Below, in pieces: positions 51,690-63,261 of a DNA stretch of 64,000 bases; the stretch's first letter is position 1; each line of letters begins with the position of its first letter. Source of the stretch: Symsagittifera roscoffensis. Lineage: Eukaryota > Xenacoelomorpha > Acoela > Convolutidae. The position numbers and the translations under genes were made by a program. The stretch lies in assembly GCF_963678635.1 (NCBI RefSeq), contig NC_087066.1, forward strand, positions 62,936,282 to 63,000,281, written 5' to 3'. The notes beneath the pieces were generated by a model. It searched no databases. It was given only the letters and a program-made list of their open reading frames with translations, and had not been told where the DNA came from.

Positions 51690-53326
51690 TGTGCCATTCA
51701 GCCAGATTGGCACAGCATAACCGGCAGAACACGAAGTTAGAATTAGAGGCCTTAGCGATTGAAAATTGTTGCAAAGAAGGGTCAGAATATTCTGGAATTT
51801 TAATTTTCAAAAATTCGAATAGTGACGTCACATTTTTGAGAAATGCTAAAACGGCCATTTCGAGTCGAAAAAGTGACGAAAAAGAGAACAACAGCTGAAA
51901 TAGTGAAAAACAGTAGAACGGAACGAGAGAAAAAATGAAGCCTTTTATCGTGACGATCACGCACGATAAGACAGCTAAATAGAGACAACAGGCGGAAAGG
52001 AGACTTCAGTGGGGAAGGAGTAAAGAGCAGTACCCTCCCGTGCCACGAATTGGGAGTAATAACAACGTTGTTACAGTGAAATCACGGAATCGGAGGCTCG
52101 GCCCCCCAGAGACAGTATATGGTGAAGGACTATAAAGAACTGACTTTTTAGCTACTCTGATGCCATAAAACTTTGAGATAACACCGGTAATATTTGATAT
52201 TTTAGAATATGAGTAGCTAGAAAGAGGAAAGGGTCAACCCATCTCCAATGGATTTAATATAGAACTGTCACCAAAAACATAGTAAAATAGGATATTCGGG
52301 GCGTGATTTTATTAGCAATCACGTAGTCTGAGGAGCCGAGACCCAGCTATGTGGTTGTCTTCGCATGGAAACGAAAGCTGATTAAGAGTCGATTGACTGA
52401 TGGCCTGAAAATAGTAACTTTCTACTTAGCCCTAGACAGACCAGAAAATCAACTGGCTAGTGTAACAGTCGCCTACTTACGTGACATATGAGGTTAAAGA
52501 AAAATAGGCCCTATAACCATTGGCTCAAGAGTCAGGGACACTATCTCTTGTGTTTTTCCACCTCGAACGGTCGGAGCCAATTCGGTTCACTTGCGACATG
52601 AGACTAAAAAACGTTACAGCTTAAAGGCCACTACCAAAATACCCCCCCACTCAAGAAAAAAGGAACATCTTCATACTTAGGTCTCAAAATACCCAAAATA
52701 CGCGCGAACGCCGTTAAAAACAGGGTTGAAACTGTCCGTACAGTTACTTTTTATTAGACAGTGGAACTTTGATCCATTTCAGATGGATCAACCTAAAACT
52801 CTCCTTACCTCAACATAAAAATCATAAAACACACTCAAGAAAACTAAATTGAGTACTCACATATCGGCACACTCGAGAATTTGAGGTAACTAAATTAATA
52901 AGCAACTTGAGAATAAATGGGGAATTAAGTTTGACTCAATAAGTTCTAATCGTAGTCTGAGGATCCGAGACCCAGCTATGTGGTTGTGTTCGCATGGAAA
53001 CGAAAGCTGAAAAAGAGTCGTTTGACTGATGGCGTGAAAATAGTAACTTTTTACTTAGCCCTAGACAGACCAGAAAATCAACTGGCTACACTAGAAGTTC
53101 TGAGATTTTCAGTTTTCGCGAGAAAGTTGAGCATGACAGGCTCAATTCGAATTTTTGAAAAATTACATTTCACCCCAAAGTTACGTTGTCCGTATTCCTC
53201 AAGTTCAAACTTCCAAATATGACCGACGGTGGAAAACGAGTAGGATTTAGGTAACTGACGCCGGCCAGTCGAGTCATTAATAGGTACTTTTTTTACGCTC
53301 CGTGTAGTATTTGGGCGAATGTTACA
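51690..53326 (+). mobile_element. 5' LTR of E4, enlarged by a foreign LTR fragment
   Basis: TGTGCCATTCAGCC to GGGCGAATGTTACA. It is 1,637 bp against 1,017 bp in E3: a 490-bp foreign segment (52461-52950) is bracketed by a direct duplication of about 140 bp of LTR sequence (52320-52460 and 52951-53090). Confidence 0.75.
52461..52950 (-). mobile_element. LTR fragment of a third family inside the E4 LTR
   Basis: Begins TGTAACAGTCGCC and contains ATTGGCTCAAGAGTCAGGGA, GACACTATCTCTTGTG and GATGGATCAACC. It aligns, inverted, with 59440-59770. Confidence 0.6.
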
Positions 53327-53338
53327 TAGACGTTTTTA

Positions 53339-53357
53339 TGGCGCTCCTGGGTGGGCC
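53339..53357 (+). promoter_or_regulatory. Primer binding site of E4
   Basis: TGGCGCTCCTGGGTGGGCC, 12 nt after the LTR end; identical to E3 on the other strand. Confidence 0.6.
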
Positions 53358-54208
53358 TGTTAAAGGCAAAGACCATCATGGTCATCAAACGTTTCAGCGT
53401 ATGCCCGAGTTAGGGGCCTTAATGACCTTTGTTGTATTAGGTGGAAGGTGCCGACCCTCCGCCTAGTACTATTTAGCTTTTAATTTAGTTAAGACCGAAA
53501 TTCCCGGTGGCCGGAGGGTTAGGTGGGAAGTCATGAGCCCGCTGATCCAAAGGTCCCGGGACCAAAAACAATTAAAGAGAAAGCGTAAAACCAAACAAAA
53601 ATAGTGTATAACCAAGAAAAGCCAAAAACAAATTTATGTGAAAAAAAAGAGTACAAAAAACAGTAAAAAATCCAAAAAAGGCCAAAAACAATAAAAAAAA
53701 CTTAAAGTGACAGTTTATATGTTATTTACGGACGAGATGTGATCTGACCTTCCTATTTGTTGCTGTTTCTGATTGATTTATGTCATTTCTGATAGAAAGA
53801 TTGAGTGTTTTGGTGGCGTGTTAGGTACCCTCACTTGAGTGTTATTTGAGTATTTAAGCACGTTAATGGTAATTTTGTCGGTGACCGGAGAGTAGAGTGG
53901 CAAGCTGACCGACGTGTTCCAGACTCAACGGGGACATCAGGGACAACATCCATAACGACTGTTGGGTATCGTTGACACAGTTTTAGTATCGTTCGGGTAC
54001 TATTGCCTTAAAACTTAAGTGGTGGGGGGCACGATTGGCGCGGTCCGATTGTACCCTCAATCTAATGCGAATTTCCGAGTCAAGGGTCTCAATTCGGGTA
54101 TTTTGGTGCAAAGGATGGTATAGTAGTATTGATTAACGATTACTAATATATTATTATCCTTACTATATATTATATGTTATAAGAAACTTAAAATGTTAAT
54201 TCAAACGT

Positions 54209-54233
54209 TTTCGCACATTCTGTGCATCATCAG
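54209..54233 (-). ncRNA. Hammerhead-like core, inverted copy
   Basis: The reverse complement reads CTGATGA, TGCACAGAATGTGC, GAAA. Counterpart of 54787-54811. Confidence 0.4.
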
Positions 54234-54491
54234 GATTAAAATTTTTATACAATGTTTACAAAACGATCGAAGATCTGAAAAATGAGAAACGTGTCTAAAA
54301 AGGCTCTAAAACTTTTTAACCAATCAAATTTGAACAACTGTAATTACATAATATAATTACGTAAACATGAATAACATTTTCCTGGAAATTTCTGAGATTT
54401 TTTAGTTTTTTCTGGTTATAAAATTTCAATTTATGCACATTTTTGATTTTGACATGTCAGTTTCTTAAATTTTAACCATGTTATACATAGA

Positions 54492-54718
54492 CTATAATTT
54501 TGGTGTTAATTCCCGGCTCCTGAATTCATCTCGTGTGTTGATCTTCGGCCTCTCCCTCCAAATATACAAAGCCTCTAGTGTCAGTAGCTTATGAGTGTTG
54601 GCTGTTTGGTCTATAATCTCTGACTTCAGCTCAGCAGTACCGCCTACCTCCTTATTACATTCTAACAAGTGTTGTCCAACTGGGGAGTCCCCTTTGCGGT
54701 GTTCATCGACTCATTTTT
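54492..54718 (-). pseudogene. PLE GIY-YIG endonuclease C-terminal fragment
   Basis: Reading leftward: DSPVGQHLLEC, AELKSEIIDQTANTHKLLTL, EALYIWRERPKINTRDEF, RSRELTPKL and a stop at 54492-54494. This matches the endonuclease end at 10850-11026 but belongs to a different PLE copy or subfamily. Confidence 0.78.
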
Positions 54719-54786
54719 CGGTGCTCATCGTAACTCATTTTTCAGATCTTTGATCGTTTTGTAAATATTGTAGAAAAATTTTAATC

Positions 54787-54811
54787 CTGATGATGCACAG
54801 AATGTGCGAAA
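54787..54811 (+). ncRNA. Hammerhead-like core in the PLE 3' end
   Basis: CTGATGA, hairpin TGCACAGAATGTGC, GAAA; same motif as 11277-11301 with small differences. Confidence 0.45.
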
Positions 54812-54905
54812 ACGTTTGAATTAACATTTTAAATTTCTTATTCCATTTTTGTTAAATTCTTACTATATATTACTTAATTCCTATTTAGACTCGAGAAACA
54901 CCTCA

Positions 54906-56074
54906 ATTCTTCTTGGCTAAATTTTTTGCAAATGGATGCAAATGACAGGTAACTGGAAGGACAGTTTTTGATAATGATTTCAGATCCTGTATTTCTGCTA
55001 AATAATTTAATATAGTGCTGAGATAGCTTTCTTTTTCTGCAAATTAATTTTATTTTTCTGCTGAATAACTTTCTTCTGTAAATTTAAGTTTCTTTTTTCC
55101 TTTCTCAAATTTATTTTGTTCGCTCGTCTGATTCGATCAAGCAATGATTCCCTGTACTGCTGATAAATTAGATCTGCTAAAAATATTTTTTTTTCTGCAA
55201 AATAATTTTCTTTTTCTGCTGGATAATTTTTCTGCAAAACAGTTTTCTTTTCTGTTGAATAGCTATGATTTTCTTTTTCTTCTAAATTGTTTTTCTGTAA
55301 CTGTCCTTTTCTTTAACCAAGTTCGGTTTTTTTAATACAGCTTTTCGAATAAAGCATGTATGGAATTTTCCAAATTTAGGGTTTGATAATTTAATGCACA
55401 GATGTTTTGTTTTGATTCGAATAAATTTTCTAGTTCAGACTAATCTCTATCTAAACGACATTATTTTTGTTTTCAGAGAATTTTTATTTAGTGTTTGAAG
55501 GTCAGAAAGATCAAAGGCGAAAATAATGAAAAAAGAGCAAAAAAGCGTTTTTTAACCTTCGATTTTTATCATTCTTCATTCTTTTAACCTTCATGAAGAA
55601 TGATCACAGTTGAAAAAATTGTTTAAAGAGGAGCTTAGGATAACAATATCTCACAGATGGTACAAAATGTTTGTCAAAAACGCTTAGCTAAAAAAATTGA
55701 CAATTCGAAAATTGACTGGATAAAAAAACCACACCAAGCATAAGTTTTCTCCGCACTTTCTTCGAAAGTCGGATCGAAAATGTTATCCTGATTTCAGCAG
55801 TGACGTCGTTCACTGCTTCTGCCTGTGATTTAGTAATTTTGCAGGGTTCGGCCGATAGCCTTTAAGAATTAACTGGTTCGTTGACCCGCTTTTACGATAG
55901 AGCCTTTGGCTTTGGTAGTGACGGTTAAAAGCACGACAGGCTTTATCAAGATGGTAGTCAATCATTATAAGGCTTAACTCTACTTTCCGTCGAGTTGATT
56001 CAAGAGTCGTTGTTACTATGTCTTGAGCTACAAAGTTCATTTACTTGAGCAATCTCTGTCTGATTATTTGTAAT
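54906..56074. other. AT-rich intergenic stretch, unassigned
   Basis: No gene recognised. 55017-55300 is a low-complexity run of TTTTCTGCAAA-like units. A perfect 12-bp hairpin (ATCATTCTTCAT / ATGAAGAATGAT) lies at 55568-55604. A 76-codon minus frame at 55810-56040 has no recognisable motif and is kept only as a note. Confidence 0.5.
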
Positions 56075-59000
56075 TTAAAATATAACTGTTCTACAAAGCG
56101 ATATGCTGTTACCTTTTGCCTTAACTAGCATATCTGTCATCAGCTTCTGCGAAAGCGATCAATTTGTAGCTTATGAGGTACTGAATAAAAGAAAAGGAAA
56201 GTATCTGTTTCCATGGGTTGCCACAATATACTCGAACAAATATTATTGCACTATACTTAATAATATAAGCTATTACTATTACAATTATTATATAAAAAAC
56301 ACAAGCAAGACTTATAAAAAACAAGAAAGGTCCAGTCATAAAACTCTCCTAAAATCAGGGGATATCCACCCAAATCCTGGACCCTTCATGGAATTCAGTC
56401 AAACAAAGAAAAAACTGGAAAACTACAACAACAACTTAAAAGTGCTACATCTTAATTGTAGAAGTTTAGCTAGAAAGCGTTCAGATATCAAACAACTTAT
56501 CAAAACTTTTAATGATAATACAATTTTCGGATTTTCTGAGACATGGTTCAATGATACAAGTGACGATAAACTATGGGCCATAGACATTGACAAACATAAG
56601 TTGTTCCGATGTGATAGAATTTATGAATCAAGTAAAAAATTGAAGGGTGGAGGGGTCATGTTACTGGTTCCTAAAAAGTTAAACCCAAAAGTAAGACATG
56701 ACTTAAACAACATGCACAAAAAGTATGATAGCATCTGGATAGAACTTAAAGCCGGACTCAACAAAAATGATAGAACCGCTCTATTAAACCTAGCCTACAA
56801 TCCTAATAGAAACAACAAAACAGACAGATCTAGCCAAATCAATTGACCATGCGCAGTCATTTAATTCAAACCTAATTTTACTATGAGAATACAATCTCAA
56901 CTAACTCAACGAAGACGACAAACAGTCTTTAGATACAATCCTAATACCATATAATCTGGACGTCACTAACAAATTAACACCTACTCACTCAAAAGCACTA
57001 ATTGACTATATTATCACCGACCTAGGCATGTAAGATCTGACAAATAATTCAATAGTATTCACACCACCAATTAAGACCTCCCACCAAGCAACAGCATTTA
57101 TTACAGAACTTAAGTTGAACAACAACGTAAGACCAATCAAAAGTAAAATATATGACAAATCCAATTAATCCGATTACAATTTCAAAAAAAAACTATCAGC
57201 TATGTTTTGGAGAAGTTTCTATAGCAATAATAATCCCGAAATAATGCTCGACATCTTCACATCTAACATTGCTGACACCATTAAAGAATGTGCCCCACAG
57301 AAGAATAATTTCATTCGCAACGACAAACCAAAGGTAAACTACGAAGATGATAAATTTATATCCCAACTGTTTAACTCGAAAAAAGCGAACGCAAAAAATG
57401 GAGTATAATAAACGATACAAGAAACTCAAAAAAATCTTCCAACCTCATTCCATTACTTAGAAACTCCTTCGGCAATTTCATAACCAATAATTTACAGATG
57501 GCGAACCTGCTAAACTACAAGTTCTCAACTCTTGGATGCTTTTATGAGAAAAATTCAAAAATCAGGCAAAGTCCACCGACTTCTACATGCAGGGTTCAAA
57601 ATAATGTTAAATTTTCATTCCGATTCATCACATCAGCTGAATGTAAAAAAAAATACATAATTTAAGTGGTCAAAAGGCACCAGTTTCATCCAAAATTCCA
57701 GCCTGGGCGTTGAAGGATGGCTGCAATGAAATATACACACATCTGACATTTCTACACAACGAGTTTTTGAAAAACAAGAATTATCCTTGCAAGCTCAAAA
57801 AACAATTGTCACACCAATATACAAAAAAGAGGATCCAGAACTATGAGAAAATTATAGGCCTATCTCTATAACTGTGGCTCTCTCAAAAGTTTTTGAAAAA
57901 TTGTTAAAAAATCAACGAATATCTGATATCCCAAAAATTACTAAGTAATACCCATTTTGGGTTCAGAACATCATATTCAACAATCGACGCTTTTCTTTAT
58001 TGCACTGAAGCATTCAGAAAAGCAATAGACAACAACAAAACTGTAGCATGTTCCTTACTGGATCTCTCTTAAGCGTTTGATTCTATTGATCATACTTATC
58101 TTAAACAGAAACTAAAAGGGTTAAACTTTTCCGAAGAAGCTATAGAAATGATCAATTCCTTTATCACCAACCGAAGCCAGAAAACAATTGTTAACAACAC
58201 CGAATCCGATTGGATTGCACTTGAGCAGGGTGTACCAAAGGGCACTGTCTTTGGCCCTCTAATATTCAATCTCTACATTAACGATCTCAACAAACAAATT
58301 GACAAAACATGTAACATAGTTCAATATGCGGATGATACATTACTATTCTGTGAAAATAACGATCCACAAAAAGCTATTAAAGCACTCGAAGCCAATTGCA
58401 GTCTGTTGCAAATTATTTTTTAGAACACTCACTTCAATTGAATGCAAAAAAAAACAGAACTCAGCGTTTTCAGCAAAAAACATTCAAGGAAAAAGGATGA
58501 AAAGTATACTATAACTCTAGATGATAAAATAATTAAGGAAAAAACCAAAGTTAAATACCTAGGAGTAGTTTTAGATCAGTTTCTCACAATCCAAGATGAA
58601 ATCAAAAAGATTCTCAGGAAAATGGCATGCGGAATAAAAACACTTCACCAATCATAAAGCCATTGCCAGTGAAAACAAGACTCTTGATAATGCATGCACT
58701 GGTAATTAGTCATTTGCATTACCCAGCAATTCTTTTCATTGGAATATCCGCTAACCTAATGATATCTCTGGAAAAACAGTTAAGCTGGGCAGTAAAAACT
58801 TGCTGCGATCGTGCAAAATACGACTCATCTTCAGACTTGAAGCTAAAACACACTATTTTACCAGTAACAATGTTTCTGGACTATAAAATATTGTCTTTTT
58901 TGGAAAATACAACATCAGTTATTGCCAGCCTATTATATCATTGAGTATGATAACCATCAAATAGATATTAATACAAGAAACAAAAAATTATATTTCGGCG

Positions 59001-59430
59001 ACAGATACAATGGGCAATACATAGAAAATTCCTGCTTTAAAAAGTCCGTCATAATCTGGAACAAACTAACAGATGATAAAGTCAACTTTAAAGACATAGT
59101 AACATACAGAAAAGCAAAGATAAAATTCAACAATTATTATTTATTATTATTTAAAGAAGACCCCTCTGTGGCAACTCATGGTAAAGTTTCATGGAAAAGC
59201 TTCAAGTTTATATAATAACATTTATATATAAACCACCTTGAAGCTCTCAGGTGAAAAGTAATCATCGATGATTGTAATAGATTTTGTTTTGTTTATTGTT
59301 GTTGTAACTATGTGTATCTAATGATGTTATAATATTTTTATGAACTGATAGAAAAAAAACAGAAAACATTTGACATACACTTGGTATTGAAATTACTTTC
59401 GATGTGCAATTAAAGTGTTTTTTTTTTGTT
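56075..59430 (+). mobile_element. L2/CR1-like LINE, plus-strand copy, decayed
   Basis: About 3.35 kb from the ORF1/ORF2 border to a T-rich 3' end. It retains endonuclease, RT and C-terminal parts but with many stops. Homologous and inverted relative to 48891-51689. Confidence 0.8.
56103..59215 (+). pseudogene. L2-like ORF2: endonuclease and reverse transcriptase, broken
   Basis: The best piece is 56103-56846: a hydrophobic N-terminus, SGDIHPNPGP, then the endonuclease start VLHLNCRSLARKRSDIK, FGFSETWFND and GGGVMLLVPKKLNP. After several stops the RT follows: a degraded LLDLS.AFDSIDH near 58060-58090, EQGVPKGTVFGPLIFNLYIND at about 58225 and the catalytic QYADDTLLF near 58320. The C-terminus (58922-59215) reads YFGDRYNGQYIENS and ATHGKVSWKSFKFI. 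At least six frame breaks. L2-like within the CR1 group. Confidence 0.8.
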
Positions 59431-59439
59431 TTTTTTTAT

Positions 59440-59770
59440 TATCTCTGTGAGATAGTTTGAGTTTTATGTTGATCGATCTGAACTGGATGAGATGCACACT
59501 GACTAGTAAAAACTATAATACTTACTCGAGTTTCTTAACCCTGTTTTGAAAGGCGTTCGTGTGTTTTCGATATGAAAAGACTTGATCATGGGAATGTGCT
59601 TATTTCAATCTAGAGTGGTGGTATTTTGGTAAAAGCCTTTAGCTGTTACGATATCAAAGTTTGTCAGTTTGAGGTGTAAAAGGACAAGAGATAGTGTCTC
59701 TGGCTCTTGAGCCAATGGCTTCAGAACCTATCATTCTTCACCTCGTAAAATTGTGTGAATTACTGCTACA
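59440..59770 (+). mobile_element. LTR fragment just upstream of IFT172
   Basis: It aligns, inverted, with 52461-52950; its U5-like end TGCTACA is at 59770. No internal element remains. It lies about 200 bp before the IFT172 start codon. Confidence 0.5.
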
Positions 59771-59972
59771 TTTATTGTTTTCAGTTCAGTTAGTAGTGAT
59801 CATACAGGCAATCTTGCGCCTTTTTTAATCCGCTCTTGCTGTATTCCCTTTCAACTTGTCAAAATAGTTGTCAAGCATTGTGAGATTTTACAGGTGTCAA
59901 ATTCAGGGCTGTTTGGGCTCGTCTGTTGTTTATACCGTAATCGTTAGTCTTCCAGGAGTTTTTAGATACACA

Positions 59973-60752
59973 ATGGCAAATTACGAGCTAAAACTCAAAT
60001 ACTGCAAAAATATTTCCAATCCATCGGTAACGTATTTAAGTTCGTGTTTGAAATAATTTTCCTTTTATGCATATATCAACGACAATTTTCTGTTTCAGCG
60101 ATCAGGAGAATCCAGTCTCGACATTGTAAGTGGCATTTTTTTATTGGAATCTAACTGAACGTTTTTTTTTCTGATAAGAGTTGGGTTTGAGATTGAAAAT
60201 GATGATTTTATTATAGTCGGATGGAGCAGTCAAAATTCAAGCAGCCGCCTGGTCTCATGATGGAAAATTGTTTGCATTTGTCAATGCCGCAAAGCGGTTG
60301 TTTATTTACGATGCTGAAGATTTATCGAGTCACAAAGAAGTCTTCACTCTAAAGGCTAGAGAGAAAAACGTAAGAAAACTACAACTCGAACTGAAATTTT
60401 AAAGTAATCTTCTAGGCTGTTTGTTATGACCGGAATTCATTGAGCAGCTTTGAGTGTTAGCTGGTGTAGTATAAATCTATTCTTTGAGAAAGAGTAATCA
60501 AACATGATAGATTTTGTCACCAAATTGGCTGTTGGAAAAAATCAGTTTAAAAATGTTGACGGATTTATTCAGTTTCATTTTTACTTGCAGATGTTGTGCT
60601 AACTTTATAATGTTTGGCTTTTAGACTTTGTTTGGAAATCAGTCATTTGTGGTAAAAGGAATTGCCTTCCATCCGAGTGGAACAAAGATCGCGATAGCTC
60701 AGTCAGACGATGTCGTCTTCATGTATAAATTCCAATCGGCGCCTGGAGTTTG
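59973..60752 (+). CDS. IFT172: IFT172 homologue, first four exons (partial)
   Basis: Exons 59973-60026, 60099-60125, 60217-60369 and 60625-60752 join in one frame (about 120 residues), each intron with GT-AG ends. The start ATG at 59973 is preceded by stops or 5' UTR. The N-terminal WD40 propeller is recognisable: DGAVKIQAAAWSHDGKLFAF, LFIYDAEDL and, most strongly, VVKGIAFHPSGTKIAI followed by VFMYKF, which match the corresponding positions of animal IFT172. The protein is a subunit of the IFT-B complex that carries cargo along cilia; the full length in animals is about 1,750 residues, so most of the gene lies beyond the window. The first 28 residues are unlike the usual short N-terminus. Confidence 0.75.
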
Positions 60753-60800
60753 GTAAGACACCAAGAAGTTGTGCCAGAGTTTTTTTCTTTCCAAAATATA

Positions 60801-60835
60801 CTTAGCAGCAAAAAGTTCGGACAGACAGAATTAAT
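60801..60835 (+). repeat. Tc1 left terminal inverted repeat
   Basis: Core of 28 bp (60808-60835) perfectly matching the reverse complement of the right repeat; the outermost 7 bp match only partly. Confidence 0.85.
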
Positions 60836-60927
60836 AAAAATGAGCAATCAGTGCTTTTCGACGTTTTTTTTTGCATGCAAAATGTGAAACCGAACAACCT
60901 TGAGTTTTTTGTCAGACCAAATTCAAA

Positions 60928-63168
60928 ATGCGAGGTCGTCGATTATCCGATGATTATGCAAGCCTAATTTTTAAATACTGCGATGAAATTCCAGATTTTA
61001 CAATAAAACATTTAGCAAAATTAGTTAAAAAGTCGAAATCTACCGTTTATGATGTTTTACAAAGACGAATATCAAGGAGTTTTATTCAACAAAAAAAATT
61101 AGTCAACGATAACTAGTCAACGATAACAGCCTAACACAGAAATGGTTTACAGATGATGGTAACGCAGTCGGTAATTTGAAAAGCCTGCGAAGAGTTCTTG
61201 ACAACATTATCAAACACGGAAAATATTTTGGATATCATGTAAAGGCATCAAAATGCCAGCTCATTGTAAAAGATGAAAAATACAATGAGGCGATAAAAGT
61301 ATTCAAAAATACCGAAATTGAAATGAAGAATGGGGCCAGAGTACTTGGTTCTGTCATAGGATCCGAGCCTGAATGTAAAACTTTCTTAGAAACTCAGTTA
61401 GAAGAACATAATAAAATACTGAAAAAACTTGGCAAGATCGCGAAAACATCACCACAAAACGTGTACTCCTGTTACACCAAAGGGGTTCAAGAAAAATTAT
61501 CGTTTTTAGCTAGAACTACACCCAATACCACAGAAAACATGCAGGCCTGCGAAAAGATACTGCAGGAAAATCTCATTCCAAATTTAATTGCTAAAGATAA
61601 TATCAGCCATTAATTTAGAGACATCGCTTCTTTGCCCTTGAAAACGGGTATTCTAAATATCAAGCTACCTTCTAACTATGAGAATTTTTTTAGAATGGTC
61701 AATTAATACATCGTAAGTCCTAGACACATACGACCCATTAACAGCTATATCTGAGCATGAAAAAATCTATACAAAAATTAAAACACTTAAAACTGAAAGA
61801 AAAAACCAAAGAAAACTAACATTTTGAACAACTTAAGTGACAATGAAAAATACGCTCTTGAGCTGGCCTCCGAAAAAGGAGCCTCAAACTGGCTAAATGC
61901 GCTGCCTCATAGCGGATATAATTTTAACCTGAGTAAATCCGAATTCCGGGATGGAATTTATCTCAGATATGGATGGGAACCAACCAACATTCCGCTCAAA
62001 TTTGCATGTGGTCAATCTTTCGACCTTACCCACGCCCTTCACTGTGCAAGGGGTAGATACACCCTAATGAGGCATAACGAAATCAGAGATACCTTTGCCA
62101 CCCTCATGAGCGAGGTTTGCTTTGATGTTGAAATCGAGCCGAAACTTCAGTCATTGCAAGGCGAGAGCCGAAACTTCTTTGATGTTAAAGTCTTCAACCC
62201 GCACACAAAAACTTCACGAAGACTACTGAAAGACGCCTATAAGTACCACGAATCACTAAAAACTCAAAATACCAACAGAGCTCTACAAGTCGAACAAAGC
62301 AGCTTCTGCCCGCTCATTTTTGGCTGCACTGGTGGTGCCGCACCAGCACTTACTCGGACAATGCAGCGCATAGCTGAAAAACTTAGTGAAAAAAGGCATG
62401 AAAGCTACGCAGAAACAATAAACTAAATAAGAACTAAGATAAGCTTCGCGCTGCTCAGGAGCGCTATCCTTTGTATACGGGGTTGCAGATCACTGCATAA
62501 GACGCAGTTCATAGACAATTCAATTAGTGCTGTTGTAGAGGAGGGACAGTTGAAGTAAATAATTTTAATGCAAATTGTTATTTGAATTTCGATTGGAGTC
62601 GGGTTATGTTTTCCGACGAAATAGTTGTGAAACTTAGGAAAACGAGAAAAAACTCAGATATATTTTTGGAGACGGTCAAGCGAGCGATTTGAAACACGAA
62701 TTTCAATCGATACCCAAATTCAGAGGGGTGGAAATGTGACAGTCTGGGGTTGTTTTTTCATTTTTTGGTTTCGACTGTTTTGAAACGTTCTATTCCACAA
62801 TGAACGCCCAGCATTTTACAGATGAAACTTTGCCAAATTTTCTGCTCCCTAGTGTGGACATACTGAACTCCCGAAGAAGAACGTTTGCTTTTCAATAAGA
62901 CAATGCCACACCCCATACTGCAAATGTGACGAAAAATTATTTACCAGAAAAAAATATTTCCCTTCTCGAATGGCCCCCATATAGCCCCGATCTAAACCCA
63001 ATTGAAAATGTGTGGGGAAGAATAAAGAAAAAAATGGCTTCAGATCCACCAAAAACTCCTGAAGAAGCTGCCCAAAAAGTTTGGTTTTCTTTGCCAGAAG
63101 ATTATGCGCAAAATCTTGCCCTTAAAGTGCCTACTCCACTTCGGAATGCAATTGCCCGCCGTGGTTAA
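60928..63168 (+). pseudogene. Tc1-type transposase, interrupted
   Basis: The N-terminal HTH part is at 60928-61113 (MRGRRLSDDYASLIF, LVKKSKSTVYDVLQR). After the inserted retroelement the catalytic part resumes near 62577: WSRVMFSDE (first catalytic Asp at 62615), then a stop just before DNATPHTANVTKNY (second Asp), then LLEWPPYSPDLNPIENVWG with the Glu, spacing DD34E. Residues between the HTH and the first Asp are lost. Several stops make it dead. Confidence 0.85.
61128..62560 (+). mobile_element. 5'-truncated retroelement nested in the Tc1 copy
   Basis: Begins inside an RT palm (KWFTDDGNAVGNL), then YFGYHVKASKCQLIVKD, ARVLGSVIGSE, RTTPNTTENMQACEKIL. A second frame (61824-62426) reads EKGASNWLNALPHSGYNF, FRDGIYLRYGWEPTNIPL, CGQSFDLTHALHCARG, MRHNEIRDTFATLMSEVC, FFDVKVFNPH, SSFCPLIFGCTGGA, and the tail continues past a frame break with ISFALLRSAILCIRG to a stop near 62560. 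This RT family is common in cnidarians, sponges and other invertebrates; I cannot give it a clade name. About 35-40 residues normally between the LQ-GE and FFDVRVFNP segments are deleted. Confidence 0.75.
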
Positions 63169-63261
63169 AAGTTTTTAGTGGAAACTCTGCTTTATGAACA
63201 TTCGACGTTAAATTTATTTCAGTTTTAATTTCCGTTGATGCCTAGACAGTTGCTCTTTTAA

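Larger units (their letters stand above)
54173..54858. mobile_element. Fold-back Penelope-like element fragment
   Basis: 686 bp flanked by a perfect 14-bp target duplication CTTACTATATATTA (54159-54172 and 54859-54872). Most of it is a minus-strand PLE 3' end (endonuclease C-terminus plus 3' UTR). The right 120 bp is a second, inverted copy of the same 3' terminus. Confidence 0.8.
51690..54905 (+). mobile_element. Gypsy element E4 (family II), plus strand, truncated
   Basis: 5' LTR 51690-53326, PBS 53339-53357 and the first 1.5 kb of leader, matching E3 in reverse orientation. The match fades near 54905; no gag or 3' LTR is present. A PLE fragment (54173-54858) is inserted in the leader. Confidence 0.75.
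53358..54905 (+). other. Leader of E4 (partial)
   Basis: Non-coding; reverse complement of E3 leader positions about 2460-3390, for example the GGTGGGGGGCACGATTGGCG segment near 54023. Interrupted by the PLE fragment. Confidence 0.7.

Noticed and set aside
55568-55604. 12-bp hairpin as a transcription terminator
   Set aside because: Perfect stem but isolated in AT-rich eukaryotic DNA; no associated gene end.
55810-56040. 76-codon minus-strand gene
   Set aside because: No motif, no homologous copy in the window, and AT-rich unassigned surroundings.
56352-56385. 2A ribosome-skipping peptide in the LINE (SGDIHPNPGP)
   Set aside because: The essential Asp-x-Glu-x-NPGP pattern is not met (His-Pro precedes NPGP); probably a conserved motif of this LINE group without skipping activity.
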